Origin: Erysipelotrichales bacterium
Lineage (GTDB): Bacteria > Bacillota_I > Bacilli_A > Erysipelotrichales > Erysipelotrichaceae
Assembly (NCBI GenBank): GCA_910576855.1
Contig: CAJTJP010000023.1
Coordinates: 1 to 51,643, forward strand
Reading direction: 5' to 3'
DNA: 51,643 bases
Shown piece by piece: positions 16,232 to 23,917 of the stretch (positions are counted from its first letter, which is position 1; every line of letters begins with the position of its first letter). The position numbers and the translations under genes were made by a program. Under the pieces are notes generated by a model that searched no databases, was not told where the DNA came from, and worked only from the letters and a program-made list of their open reading frames with translations.

Positions 16232-16627
16232 TTAGAGCTGATATGTTTGAACGTTGCCAACGGCTTCACCTACTTTCTGCAAGACTTCAAACTTCAAGGC
16301 GGCAAGCTCCGCTATGGCAGCTCGCACTTCTTGGGAGAGGGCGTTATAAGGTGCGCCGTATTCGTTTAGACAGCGGGCAATCTGATTCAAGTTGCCGCCG
16401 ATTTTCCCGTACTCGGCTGTGAGTTTCCCAACGGCAGATAACAATTCATCATTGACCGGGGAAACGGTAATAACAGGCTGTATTCTTGACTTGGTAAGGG
16501 CTTGCCGGATAAACTCTGCTTGGCTCATTTTGCAGAGGGTGACACGCTCGGAAAACTCGGCGTATTCTTCCTCGGTCAAGCGTGTCTTGATTACCCGGTG
16601 GCGGTGGGGCGTGTTGTATCTTTTCAT
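16232..16627 (-). CDS. mobC: MobC-type relaxosome accessory protein
   Basis: The 131-residue protein has a ribbon-helix-helix N-terminal region (VIKTRLTEEEYAEFSERV...MSQAEFIRQAL) and the MobC core KIGGNLNQIARCLNEYG near 75-91. Its C-terminal helix ends VQTYQL, the usual end in this group. MobC helps the relaxase open oriT DNA. AAGGAGG lies 9 nt before the ATG at 16627; a longer open frame to 17044 crosses the noncoding region and is not used. The relaxase gene normally found next is missing. Confidence 0.85.
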   Translation of the reverse strand: MKRYNTPHRHRVIKTRLTEEEYAEFSERVTLCKMSQAEFIRQALTKSRIQPVITVSPVNDELLSAVGKLTAEYGKIGGNLNQIARCLNEYGAPYNALSQEVRAAIAELAALKFEVLQKVGEAVGNVQTYQL

Positions 16628-16660
16628 GGCTGTGAACCTCCTTTCGTGGATGGATTTTTT

Positions 16661-16710
16661 CAAGCGGCGCAAGCCGCAAAAAGGCGGGCTTGGGGTGGCA
16701 ACCCCAACAA
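16661..16710. other. Candidate oriT region: two hairpins upstream of mobC
   Basis: Just upstream of mobC lie GCGGC GCAA GCCGC (16664-16677) and TTGGGGT GGCA ACCCCAA (16690-16707). Paired hairpins upstream of mobC are the usual setting of an oriT in mobilizable elements. No nic site could be identified. The remaining noncoding stretch to 17027 shows no convincing gene. Confidence 0.35.
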
Positions 16711-17027
16711 GATTCCCGCAGGACAAAATGAGCCGATAGGCGAAATTTGGTACTGTGGTAGAATCTTGCTCTAAGAAAGTGACGGTTTCTGCTGTGCTGG
16801 CTTTCGCTGATACCCCCGACGGAGAGGGCGGGGCTTCTGCCAACTTTGCGGCAATATTTTTCCCGTCATTATTACTACGCACTGGAAGAAAAATTTGGCA
16901 AAGATTCCCGGAAAATCTTTTCGTGTTTTCGTAACAGCATTTGACAAAAACGGGCGCAAAAAAACAGGAAACCTTTTTTTGATTTCCTGCTTTCTGACTG
17001 CCAAAAATGGCGGCGGTTATTCGGTTG

Positions 17028-17450
17028 TCATTCCCCGGAAGCAAACTTGTAGCCTATGCCTAAAACGGTCTTTATGTAGGTAGGGTTTTTGCTGTCCGGC
17101 TCTATCTTTTTCCGCAAGTTGCATATCACGCTGGCAACGCTTGACTGGCAGCTTTCGCTTTCCATGCTCCACACGGATTCAAAGATTTGCGCCTTTGTGA
17201 ATACCCGCCCCGGACTGGCGGCAAGGTAGCAGAGTGCGCCGTATTCCAAACGTGTGAGGTATATGTCTGCCCCGTCTTTTATTACCCGGTGTTGGTGCAG
17301 CCTTATTTCCAATCCCGGAAAAACCAGTGTGGGGGATTGCGGCGGCTGTATGGCTTCCAGCGGTATCATATCGGCAAGGGCGGCTATGGCTTTCTCAACT
17401 GCTTTTTCCTCTGTATCGTCAAATGTAAGTATAAGTATTTTTCCTAAAAT
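17028..17450 (-). CDS. Winged-helix (OmpR/PhoB C-terminal type) regulator; start codon apparently lost
   Basis: The protein has an N-terminal strand segment (KILILTFDD) and a C-terminal OmpR-like winged helix: LTRLEYGALCYLAASPGRVFTKAQIFESVW, SVASVICNLRKKI and YIKTVLGIGYKF. It is an orphan DNA-binding domain, probably an element regulator. GGAGG at 17455-17459 marks the expected translation start. The codons at the right distance are ATT (17450) and TTA (17447), with no ATG, GTG or TTG; a former TTG may have become TTA. An ATG at 17543 in the same frame lies inside the sigma-factor remnant in a different phase and is unlikely to be the real start. Expression is therefore doubtful. Confidence 0.65.
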   Translation of the reverse strand: MLGKILILTFDDTEEKAVEKAIAALADMIPLEAIQPPQSPTLVFPGLEIRLHQHRVIKDGADIYLTRLEYGALCYLAASPGRVFTKAQIFESVWSMESESCQSSVASVICNLRKKIEPDSKNPTYIKTVLGIGYKFASGE

Positions 17451-17512
17451 CTCACCTCCCGTTATGCAGTCTGCCCGTCTAGCCGGAGTTGGAATAGGGC
17501 GGCGACAAGTTA

Positions 17513-17759
17513 CCCATTGGTGAAGATAACCGTCTGACCGCATATCGTTATAGGGTATTCTTCATAGGGTGCTTCAAAATATTCGTCTGTTATGCCTAAA
17601 TGGAAAATTTTTCTTCTGTGAGGTATTCAATGGATATTTTTTTTGCCGCCGTCTGCTCCTGTCACGCCATGCGTTGATAACTGCAACGCATATGACGGTC
17701 TTACAAAAGAAGTTAAACATATATATGATGTGTTCCCTATATGCTTCTGTCCAAGGCAT
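17513..17759 (-). pseudogene. Sigma-70-like factor remnant, frameshifted and truncated
   Basis: A frame starting MPWTEAYREHIIYMF at 17759 (AAGGGTG upstream) gives the N-terminus of the small sigma factor of Tn1549-like elements, up to RSRRRQK. It then shifts phase in an eight-A run near 17665. In other phases the relatives' sequence resumes as ISIEYLTEEK and then DEYFEAPYEEYPIT...TVIFTNG, ending at about 17513. The C-terminal half with the DNA-binding region is absent and the winged-helix gene follows. At least two frameshifts and a 3' deletion make it non-functional. Confidence 0.65.
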
Positions 17760-17817
17760 AAATGATTCACCCTTTCTCCCACAAGTGAAACGGCATAGTT
17801 AATAGTTACTTTTAGTA

Positions 17818-17857
17818 ATTAAGAGAGATGACAACATTTTAGACTGTCATCTCTTAA
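17818..17857. terminator. Hairpin between the sigma remnant and the ASCH-like gene
   Basis: GATGACA pairs with TGTCATC, flanked by TTAAGA / TCTTAA, which makes a long stem over about 10 nt. It lies 15 bp past the stop of the 154-residue gene and probably terminates it; the T run on that strand is short. Confidence 0.55.
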
Positions 17858-17871
17858 CAATAAATTCTCTA

Positions 17872-18336
17872 CTAAAATTTAGAATTTTCATAATTGTACG
17901 GAATACTTGTTCCCACAACAACATCTTCAATTTTTTCGATTATCAGCCAATCGTCCATATTCCCTTGATGTTCAAATGCAAGTGGTGTTATTTCCTCGAC
18001 ATTTTCAAACTCCACTAAGCATAAACATTTCTTATGCCACCGTACTTTTTGCTTATCAGATAAGTTTAACTTACTCTGATTGTTTGCAAGAGTATTTGTA
18101 ATTTCTTCATCAGACAATTTCACATAATTTTGAACTGCTTTTACAATGGCAGTCGCCGTTATTAAACCACTTCCTTTTTCCATAAGGTAAAGTTTTTCTC
18201 CCTCGAAAACCCTACTGTGAGGAATTTTTCTTCCTGCTGCTCCACGCACAACCATTGTCTTTGTTCCTGCTAAAATCTTATCTAATACTTTTTCACCCTT
18301 TTTACCTGCGTTATCACAGTAAACCAAATGTACCAT
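17872..18336 (-). CDS. ASCH/PUA-like domain protein (putative)
   Basis: This 154-residue protein is of uncertain family. The pattern KILAGTKTMVVRGAAGRKIPHSRVFEGEKLYLMEK...A-I resembles ASCH/PUA-like RNA-binding folds (K-G-K-x-x-x-x-R, then P, then G-x-x-L-Y-L). A helical region (about 73-95) and a WHKKCLCLVEFENVE strand follow. It starts 1 bp after the upstream AraC-type regulator gene ends, so the two are cotranscribed. Its AT-rich composition differs from the GC-rich element to its left. A role in stress or modified-base handling is possible but unsupported. Confidence 0.5.
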   Translation of the reverse strand: MVHLVYCDNAGKKGEKVLDKILAGTKTMVVRGAAGRKIPHSRVFEGEKLYLMEKGSGLITATAIVKAVQNYVKLSDEEITNTLANNQSKLNLSDKQKVRWHKKCLCLVEFENVEEITPLAFEHQGNMDDWLIIEKIEDVVVGTSIPYNYENSKF

Positions 18337-18337
18337 T

Positions 18338-19201
18338 TTATTCCTCCTCTATAATTGGTATCCATATTTGACTTAAATAGTTGCTGTCATATACATTCCC
18401 ATTGCTATACCATTCTACTTCCGGGCATTGTGCGTGTTGAAATGGATATTTGACGAGCCATTCTTCATTAAGATATTGCCAACCTTTCTGTATTGCCTGC
18501 GGAACTGAACCTCTACAATCAAAAATTGCCCATGTAGCATTTGGAATATTGATTTCAGTAAAACCTTGTGGCGGTTTTTGATCGGATACAGCCATTATAG
18601 AATATTCAATCTCATTTAATTGTTCATCATAAGCACCAAATAGACCAAATATTCCTTTTGGGGTAGCAGTATCTATTGAAATTAGTTTTGCGAAAATCCC
18701 ATTGCGTTGACATTCATTCCAAAATTCCGGTATTTTCTTGAAATGAAGATTATTTTCACAAGACACAGTGACACTCTTTCCTACTAATCGAAAACCGTCT
18801 TTTTGTTCAAGTTTCCACGAATATTCATGGCGTTCTAATATCTGCATTTTCGGTACAACTTTTAATGTGACATTCCGATTTCTTGCTTCTCTTGGTGATA
18901 CTCCATGAAAAAGTTGAAACGCTTTTGTAAATGATGTAGGAGAATCATAACCATACTTGTAACTTATATCAATCACTTTTGAATCAGTGCTTTTCAAATC
19001 ATATCCGGCTAAAGTTAATTTTCGCAAACGAATATATTCAGCAAAGCTCATACCATTCATGTATGAAAATACTTTTTGGAAAAATCCAAAAGAACATTCT
19101 GCAATTTTCGAAATTTCTTCACTGTCAATCAATTCTTCTTTGCGTTGTAAATGATTTTCAACATAATCAATAATTATTTGCAGTTTTTCATTCCATTCCA
19201 T
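18338..19201 (-). CDS. AraC-family regulator with GyrI-like effector-binding domain
   Basis: The 287-residue regulator has an N-terminal AraC DNA-binding domain (residues about 8-105), with two helix-turn-helix units seen in ISKIAECSFGFFQKVFSYMNGMSFAEYIRLRKL and VIDISYKYGYDSPTSFTKAFQLFHGVSPREAR. A GyrI/Rob-like small-molecule domain follows (about 125-285), ending with EVEWYSNGN and IWIPI. The layout matches Rob/SoxS-type multidrug sensors. It is followed directly by the ASCH-like gene. It may act on its own operon; no target is evident nearby. Confidence 0.85.
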   Translation of the reverse strand: MEWNEKLQIIIDYVENHLQRKEELIDSEEISKIAECSFGFFQKVFSYMNGMSFAEYIRLRKLTLAGYDLKSTDSKVIDISYKYGYDSPTSFTKAFQLFHGVSPREARNRNVTLKVVPKMQILERHEYSWKLEQKDGFRLVGKSVTVSCENNLHFKKIPEFWNECQRNGIFAKLISIDTATPKGIFGLFGAYDEQLNEIEYSIMAVSDQKPPQGFTEINIPNATWAIFDCRGSVPQAIQKGWQYLNEEWLVKYPFQHAQCPEVEWYSNGNVYDSNYLSQIWIPIIEEE

Positions 19202-19362
19202 ATTTATTTCCTTTCGTTTTGACTTATATTATTTTAGCAAATGTTTTTTGGGACTTCCTCTTATTTTTGGTTCTGTATGGATAGTATACACTCATTCGCT
19301 ATTTGTAACAAATAAGTGGCTGAAAAATGTATAAATGAGGGGATTCCGTAGTAGTCGGCATT

Positions 19363-19502
19363 GTGGAAATGTGTATAACTGGCTGTCTTATGGAATTGTG
19401 GGTAACTCTGTTTGCAGGACGTGGGAAAGCTGCACTTTAGCTTTCCCATGTGCTGTGAATAGAGTTATCCATGATTCCATAGCCAGTTATGCACATTTCC
19501 AC
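19363..19502. repeat. 140-bp imperfect inverted repeat with DnaA-box-like sequences
   Basis: Two arms of about 66 bp pair at roughly 85% over a short central loop (near 19431-19437); one arm has a 5-nt insertion. The outer ends are GTGGAAATGTG and CACATTTCCAC. DnaA-box-like nonamers occur symmetrically: TTATACACA (minus, 19370-19378), TTACCCACA (minus, 19397-19405), TTATCCATG (plus, 19465-19473) and TTATGCACA (plus, 19487-19495). No gene covers it. It may be a replication-related site of the mobile element or a MITE-like sequence. The stretch 19202-19362 shows nothing else. Confidence 0.8.
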
Positions 19503-19631
19503 GGTGCTTATCTTTTGGTCTTTGGTTTCTTTGGTTCGGAATAGTGTGGTGCTGGCGGTCTATTTCTTGTTCTCGGTTGCTTGCTTCTTTACCGTACATG
19601 AGCATTCTATAAGGGATTATAAATCTGATAT

Positions 19632-19788
19632 AAAACAAAAGGCATCGAGCAATCTCGATACCTGTATTTACAAGTGACACCCTATTGTTTAAAATTAGGT
19701 TAAAATTTGGGGGAGATACTAGGCCTATCCTATGGGTGGGGGAAGAAGAGATAGGCTAGGTTGGGTGTCCCTGAGGTGCCCCGCACCT
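19632..19788 (-). ncRNA. Candidate structured small RNA (about 157 nt) with own promoter and terminator
   Basis: A strong promoter ends at 19795 and an intrinsic terminator (AGG-ATCGAG / CTCGAT-CCT, 19640-19663, then TTTTGTTTT) closes the unit. Between them are a 5' hairpin (AGGTGC / GCACCT), a long-range stem GACACCC / GGGTGTC and an inner stem (CTAG, CCTATC / GATAGG, CTAG). The inner loop holds CUUCUUCCCCCACCC, and a second CUCCCCC lies outside the inner stem; both are complementary to Shine-Dalgarno-like purine tracts. I see no sizeable reading frame. I do not recognise it as 6S, SRP RNA, tmRNA, RNase P or a tracrRNA. Confidence 0.6.
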
Positions 19789-19794
19789 GCTATT

Positions 19795-19823
19795 ATAATA
19801 CAATAACTCATAAATTCTGTCAA
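19795..19823 (-). promoter_or_regulatory. Strong promoter of the candidate small RNA
   Basis: TTGACA (19818-19823), a 17-bp spacer and TATTAT (19795-19800) on the minus strand; the start should be near 19788, just before the 5' hairpin. Confidence 0.7.
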
Positions 19824-19983
19824 TGTTTTATTTAAAAATTTTTTAGTTTTTTTCAAATGTTAAGAATACAAGCCTTATATTGCCGGATATACTTTATTTT
19901 TCAATGAAAGCTTAGTTATTCTTTAATAGTGTAAGTATGGACAAATCCCACAATTATTGCATAGCATAAAGCGGAGATGAACT

Positions 19984-20682
19984 ATGAAAAGATTATTGGT
20001 TACACCGCGAATTGAATATATCGACAACGCTTGGAAATATTTTGTGAATGAAAGCTATATCACTGCCCTGCTTCCCTATGATATACTGCTTGAATGTCCC
20101 CTGTCCTTTCGCAATCTCGATCAGTTGACAGAGCACTATGATGCATTACTGGTGAGCGGCGGCTATGATATCGCTGCGCATTATTTTCACAGTGAACTGC
20201 ATGAGCAAACACACCTGTATGAGCGTCCGCTTGATTATTATGATTTATCTTTGATCGATGCTTTTGTGAAGCAGAAAAAGCCGATTATCGGCATATGTCG
20301 CGGAATGCAGCTGCTCAATGTATATTTTAACGGAACACTCTGCCAGCATTTTGATACAAAGCAGCATGAGGAAAAGCACCATGTACATCATGCGGTTCCG
20401 ATTGCGAACACTATTTTCACAAGCCTGCTTCCAAAGAATGCGCTGATTAACAGCTATCATCACCAGTGTATCGATACCTTGGGGGAAGGCTTTAAAATCG
20501 GAGCAACTGCCGCAGACGGGCGTATTGAAGCGATCTATCATACGACACTGCCGATTATCGCCGTACAGTGGCATCCGGAGCTGCTTACAAACGATCAAAT
20601 TCTCCCCTACTTTATATATCAGCTTGTTTATAAACACGATACTTCTCCTTGGCCCAGCGAAGCAGCAGCCATGCCAAAATAA
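19984..20682 (+). CDS. Class I glutamine amidotransferase-like, peptidase C26 (PuuD-type) family
   Basis: The 232-residue protein resembles gamma-glutamyl-GABA hydrolase. It has SGGYDI near 57, the nucleophile in IGICRGMQLLNV (Cys100), INSYHHQ near 158 and the catalytic VQWHPEL near 198. It likely hydrolyses gamma-glutamyl amides in the cytoplasm; the substrate is not determined. It is monocistronic. GGAG lies about 9 nt before the ATG. Its last 71 bp overlap the 3' end of the convergent DedA-like gene. It is the first clear core gene right of the accessory region. Confidence 0.87.
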   Translation: MKRLLVTPRIEYIDNAWKYFVNESYITALLPYDILLECPLSFRNLDQLTEHYDALLVSGGYDIAAHYFHSELHEQTHLYERPLDYYDLSLIDAFVKQKKPIIGICRGMQLLNVYFNGTLCQHFDTKQHEEKHHVHHAVPIANTIFTSLLPKNALINSYHHQCIDTLGEGFKIGATAADGRIEAIYHTTLPIIAVQWHPELLTNDQILPYFIYQLVYKHDTSPWPSEAAAMPK

Positions 20683-21172
20683 TAACGGAAAATACGGTAC
20701 CGAACCAATCGATGTTGATTGCCTCTCCAAGCTTTAGCAACCCATAACAGACCAAAAGCGACCGAAGCAGACGGGCAAAGGCATCACAAAGCGCAAACAA
20801 CCAAAAGCGCATCTGTGTAAAGCCGGCAAGATAAGCCAACAGAAAATCGGGAATCGGCGTAATACCGCCGATAAAAACCGCCCAGACCCCATAGCGCTTC
20901 ATCAGCTCCTCTCCTTTATCAATATCTCCCTGAGAAGCCATATGAGATAAAACCTTCCTGCCATAGCGATGCGCCAGCCAATAGCCGATACCGCCGCCGA
21001 TAAAGGTTCCTATCGCACCCTCTAATGAATATAAAAACCAATGGGACGGATTTGCCATCATAATCGGTACAAGCACAACTTCCAATGAGGGAAGCGGTAA
21101 AAAAGCCTTTAAGATCGCATATAAGATAAGTCCGATATCCTTCCAAACAATAAAAAACTCCTGAATCGACAT
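20612..21172 (-). CDS. DedA/YqaA-like (SNARE-associated, VTT domain) membrane protein
   Basis: The 186-residue integral membrane protein has about five hydrophobic segments. It shows the family pattern FLPLPSLEVVLVP near 24-36, a GAIGTFIGGGIGYWLAHRYG stretch and the FIGGITPIPDFLLAYLAG re-entrant loop near 102-119. DedA relatives act in membrane lipid or envelope homeostasis and often as lipid scramblase or flippase candidates. It is the last gene of a minus-strand operon, 37 bp after the HAD gene. Its 3' end overlaps the convergent amidotransferase gene. Confidence 0.82.
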   Translation of the reverse strand: MSIQEFFIVWKDIGLILYAILKAFLPLPSLEVVLVPIMMANPSHWFLYSLEGAIGTFIGGGIGYWLAHRYGRKVLSHMASQGDIDKGEELMKRYGVWAVFIGGITPIPDFLLAYLAGFTQMRFWLFALCDAFARLLRSLLVCYGLLKLGEAINIDWFGTVFSVIILAWLLLRWAKEKYRVYKQADI

Positions 21173-21209
21173 AGCTGCATTCCTCCGCTATAGTTTACGA
21201 TCCAACAGC

Positions 21210-21992
21210 TTATTTTATGTATAGCTCATCCAGTGACTCAATGATGATATCGCTTTTTATCCGAAAATGAGCAGCATCCGCTTTTGTATGTACTCCGCTG
21301 CATACCATAATACTGCATAAGCCGTTATCCTTTGCGAAGGCAATGTCGGTTTCTAAATTATCACCGATAACGATACATTCCTCCTTGGATTTGCCGACAT
21401 ACGCTAAGACCTCCTCCATCATCGGCGGATTCGGCTTGCCGATCAGAATCGTCTCTGCCTCACTCGCATATCTCAGCATTTCGACGATCGCACCGTTTCC
21501 GATGGAAAAGGAATCACCCTCGGGAATACGGCGATCTTGATTCGTACCGATCAATAACGCATGATTTTGTCTTAATATCCGAGCTGCTTCAGAATAGCTC
21601 TGATAATCCATATCACGTGCCAAGCCGACAAATACAAGCTTTGCCTTATGCTTATCAATTTCATAGCCGCCCTCGCCGATTGCTTCAAAAAGACCCTGTT
21701 CTCCGACGGCATAAACATAATGTTCATTACTGTGCTTTTTCATATAAGAAACAGCCGCAGTCGCAGAAGTAAAGAAGTCCGCTTCCTTGATACCGCTGAA
21801 GCCGAGATGCTCCATATGGGCAAGATTTTGTTTTCTCGTTCTTGTCGCGTTGTTGGTAACGAATACATAAGAAACATGATGCTTTTGCAGCAGCTGGATA
21901 AAAGTAACGGCCTTTGCTATGACTTGATTGCCGCGATACATCGTACCGTCTAAATCAATCAGATAGGTCTTTGTCTTATCAAGCGCAATCAT
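21210..21992 (-). CDS. HAD-IIA family phosphatase (NagD-like)
   Basis: The 260-residue haloacid dehalogenase-type hydrolase has motif I DLDGTMYRG (13-21), motif II VTNNAT near 45, a C2-type cap, motif III with Lys in IGKPNPPM near 185 and motif IV GDNLETDI near 209. It probably dephosphorylates sugar phosphates or nucleotides. Its ATG overlaps the previous stop by one base (TAATG), so it is translationally coupled to the 166-residue gene upstream. It was presumably transcribed from the MFS gene promoter. Confidence 0.9.
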   Translation of the reverse strand: MIALDKTKTYLIDLDGTMYRGNQVIAKAVTFIQLLQKHHVSYVFVTNNATRTRKQNLAHMEHLGFSGIKEADFFTSATAAVSYMKKHSNEHYVYAVGEQGLFEAIGEGGYEIDKHKAKLVFVGLARDMDYQSYSEAARILRQNHALLIGTNQDRRIPEGDSFSIGNGAIVEMLRYASEAETILIGKPNPPMMEEVLAYVGKSKEECIVIGDNLETDIAFAKDNGLCSIMVCSGVHTKADAAHFRIKSDIIIESLDELYIK

Positions 21993-22492
21993 TACAGCGT
22001 CTCCATCTGTTCCCGTACATATGCTTCATCATAAATAAGCGTATCCTTTTGAAGCTGGCGCTGCTTGAACCATAACCAAAACGCACATAGAGCACTGCTG
22101 TACATCAAGGTCTTTACATAGATATGATTTCCCTTCACATAGCCCAAGGTACTGCCCTGATCGCACATCACAAGCTGCAGCTCGTTTTGATTCATACAAG
22201 CATAAAAGCGATAGCACTCCCCCGCTTCCCATACATAACCGTTATCAGAAGCAATGATACTGCCGTTATTACCGTTTTGTAAAATATTAGTCACAGGTGC
22301 TTTATTTGAGCGAAATAAATGAAAGCCGCCGCTTTTCATCGTAGTCAGGGAGATGATCGGTGTATGATAGCTGTTTTTTAATTCCAACAGCTGTTCTCCC
22401 TTGCCTTGTTTTACACATCCGGTATAAAAACAGCTTTCTTTATTCATAAAGCTCCATTCATTCGCCTGTGCCGTAATTTGTAATTCCTCCAT
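21992..22492 (-). CDS. Conserved hypothetical protein in MFS-HAD-DedA operon
   Basis: The 166-residue soluble protein is of unknown family. It is mostly beta-rich (repeated short strands such as PIISLTTMKSG, GSIIASDNGY, LQLVMCDQG) with one hydrophobic stretch near 128-140 (YSSALCAFWLWF) and a charged C-terminus. A LURP-one or tubby-like fold is conceivable, but I see no diagnostic motif. The ATG at 22492 is preferred because AAAGG lies 9 nt upstream. It is tightly coupled to the HAD phosphatase gene. Confidence 0.65.
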   Translation of the reverse strand: MEELQITAQANEWSFMNKESCFYTGCVKQGKGEQLLELKNSYHTPIISLTTMKSGGFHLFRSNKAPVTNILQNGNNGSIIASDNGYVWEAGECYRFYACMNQNELQLVMCDQGSTLGYVKGNHIYVKTLMYSSALCAFWLWFKQRQLQKDTLIYDEAYVREQMETL

Positions 22493-22513
22493 AAATCCCA
22501 TCCTTTTCTTACA

Positions 22514-23701
22514 TCATTGTAACTGCTTTTGATTGTTTACGCAAGACTGCTTATCACTTTGATGCTTTTTTCTGATATACAGATAAAGAAAAATCAGCAG
22601 TAACGGTACGATTGCAAAGCCGGCAATGAGATAAAGCGTGAAGTCATAACCGAGCAGATCGGAAAGATAAGAGGTGATCAACGGTGTAACGAGTCCTGAA
22701 ACACCGATAAAGATTGCCATCGCAAACATCTGTGCACTGCTGAACAGCTCCTCCGGTGTGATTTCTTTAATCAGAACCTTGCTTGTCAGCATAATTACGG
22801 GCAGCGTTACAAGCTGAAGCGAAGCAGCTGCGATGATCCACCAGCTGTTATCAGCCCATGCATACATAACAAACTTTACCGCGTACATCAGGGTACCGAA
22901 TATCAGCAAAACAGAAGGCTTATATCGCTTCAAAATACGATGTGCAAGTAAAAACAACGGAATTTCCATAAACGATTGGAGAGCCCATTTAAAACCAACT
23001 AAGGCATGCTCAGCCTTCATTTCCATCATCTTATCGATAACGACGTATTGATCTGCGGTTCCGATCATATAGATCAGCAGATAAATCATTACAAGCAATA
23101 AATAAGGCTTATTTTGAAGCAGTTTTGTCAATGAAGAAAGCTGTATAGGCTCCCCGCTTTTCGATACATCCTTGACAAGCCAAATAAATAAAAAGCAGAA
23201 AGCACTGATAATACCGAGTGTGATCGACAGTGCGATATAGCCGAAGCTGTCGACAAGAAATCCGGCTATCGGTGAACCGATCGTAAGTCCCAATGCCCCG
23301 TATGCTCGAAGTACGCCGTAATTCTCGCTGTCTGCCTCAAGCATCCATGTTTCGTCTAAGCCCATAATGACCTTTACCATACCCCCCATTACCGCAACCG
23401 TCAACAAATGATACCAAAACATCTGTTTTTGAAAGCAGAACATCAATAAAGCACTGATGACAAGCAATGCATAAGCAAGCGCAAAAAAAGGCTTTATTTT
23501 TTTGTATTTATCACAAATATAACCAAAAACAAGCTGTCCTATGATTGCCACGATCGCATTCGCTGCCAAAATATAGCCTCGCTCTACTACATCATAGCCA
23601 ACTGAAGTCAAATACGGTATCATCTGTGTATTTACCATTGAAATTGCCGCAAAGGCAAGAAAGTTTAAACAATAGTATTTTAATTTCATTCGTTTATCCA
23701 A
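22514..23701 (-). CDS. MFS transporter (LacY/NNP-like)
   Basis: The protein of about 395 residues has 12 predicted transmembrane helices in two halves, with the loop 2-3 signature GYICDKYKK near 63-71 and a charged central loop (about 190-205). The substrate is unknown; MFS_1-like members of this type import sugars or nucleosides. The likely start is the TTG at 23701, with AGGAG 8 nt upstream; a GTG three codons earlier overlaps that site. It heads the operon with the unknown gene (about 20 bp apart), the HAD phosphatase and the DedA-like gene. Confidence 0.82.
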   Translation of the reverse strand: MDKRMKLKYYCLNFLAFAAISMVNTQMIPYLTSVGYDVVERGYILAANAIVAIIGQLVFGYICDKYKKIKPFFALAYALLVISALLMFCFQKQMFWYHLLTVAVMGGMVKVIMGLDETWMLEADSENYGVLRAYGALGLTIGSPIAGFLVDSFGYIALSITLGIISAFCFLFIWLVKDVSKSGEPIQLSSLTKLLQNKPYLLLVMIYLLIYMIGTADQYVVIDKMMEMKAEHALVGFKWALQSFMEIPLFLLAHRILKRYKPSVLLIFGTLMYAVKFVMYAWADNSWWIIAAASLQLVTLPVIMLTSKVLIKEITPEELFSSAQMFAMAIFIGVSGLVTPLITSYLSDLLGYDFTLYLIAGFAIVPLLLIFLYLYIRKKHQSDKQSCVNNQKQLQ

Positions 23702-23917
23702 GCCGATCACTCCTGATTATTCTTAGTGTGGTTAGACGACAGCGAATTCATACGGTTTCAACGGAAAAAGCATTTCAATAAAAAATATCGCTTTCAATTT
23801 CTTTCGCTCATAGCTTCATAATAAAAACGTCCGTTCCAAGGAAAAGACGCTTTTTCATAATATAAATTCGAATAATCAGACACCGTAAAGCTACCGGCCT
23901 TTATCAACGAAAGGATT

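Larger units (their letters stand above)
12741..17820. mobile_element. Decayed serine-recombinase-type mobilizable/conjugative element
   Basis: This block is visibly GC-richer than both flanks. It carries a large serine recombinase, TnpW, a DnaC-like ATPase, a repA tail, MobC, a winged-helix regulator and a broken sigma factor, a gene set of Tn4451/Tn1549-like elements of gut Bacillota. The relaxase, coupling protein and all transfer genes are absent, so it cannot transfer on its own. Exact ends are not resolved: the left end must lie between about 12667 and 12740, and the right end may lie anywhere from about 17800 to 19800 if the AT-rich genes and noncoding block are cargo. Confidence 0.75.

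Noticed and set aside
16628-17044. N-terminal extension of the mobC frame
   Set aside because: The frame is open by chance through noncoding DNA with hairpins; the AAGGAGG site and family length set the mobC start at 16627.
17451-17543. Upstream extension of the winged-helix gene to an ATG at 17543
   Set aside because: This stretch encodes the sigma-factor remnant in another phase, and there is no Shine-Dalgarno site before that ATG.
19465-19680. Minus-strand open frame of 71 residues between the small RNA and the inverted repeat
   Set aside because: No ribosome-binding site, it crosses the small RNA terminator and the inverted repeat, and the translation resembles no protein.
19632-19823. 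tracrRNA or CRISPR-associated RNA
   Set aside because: No cas gene, no repeat-spacer array and no anti-repeat were found anywhere in the window.
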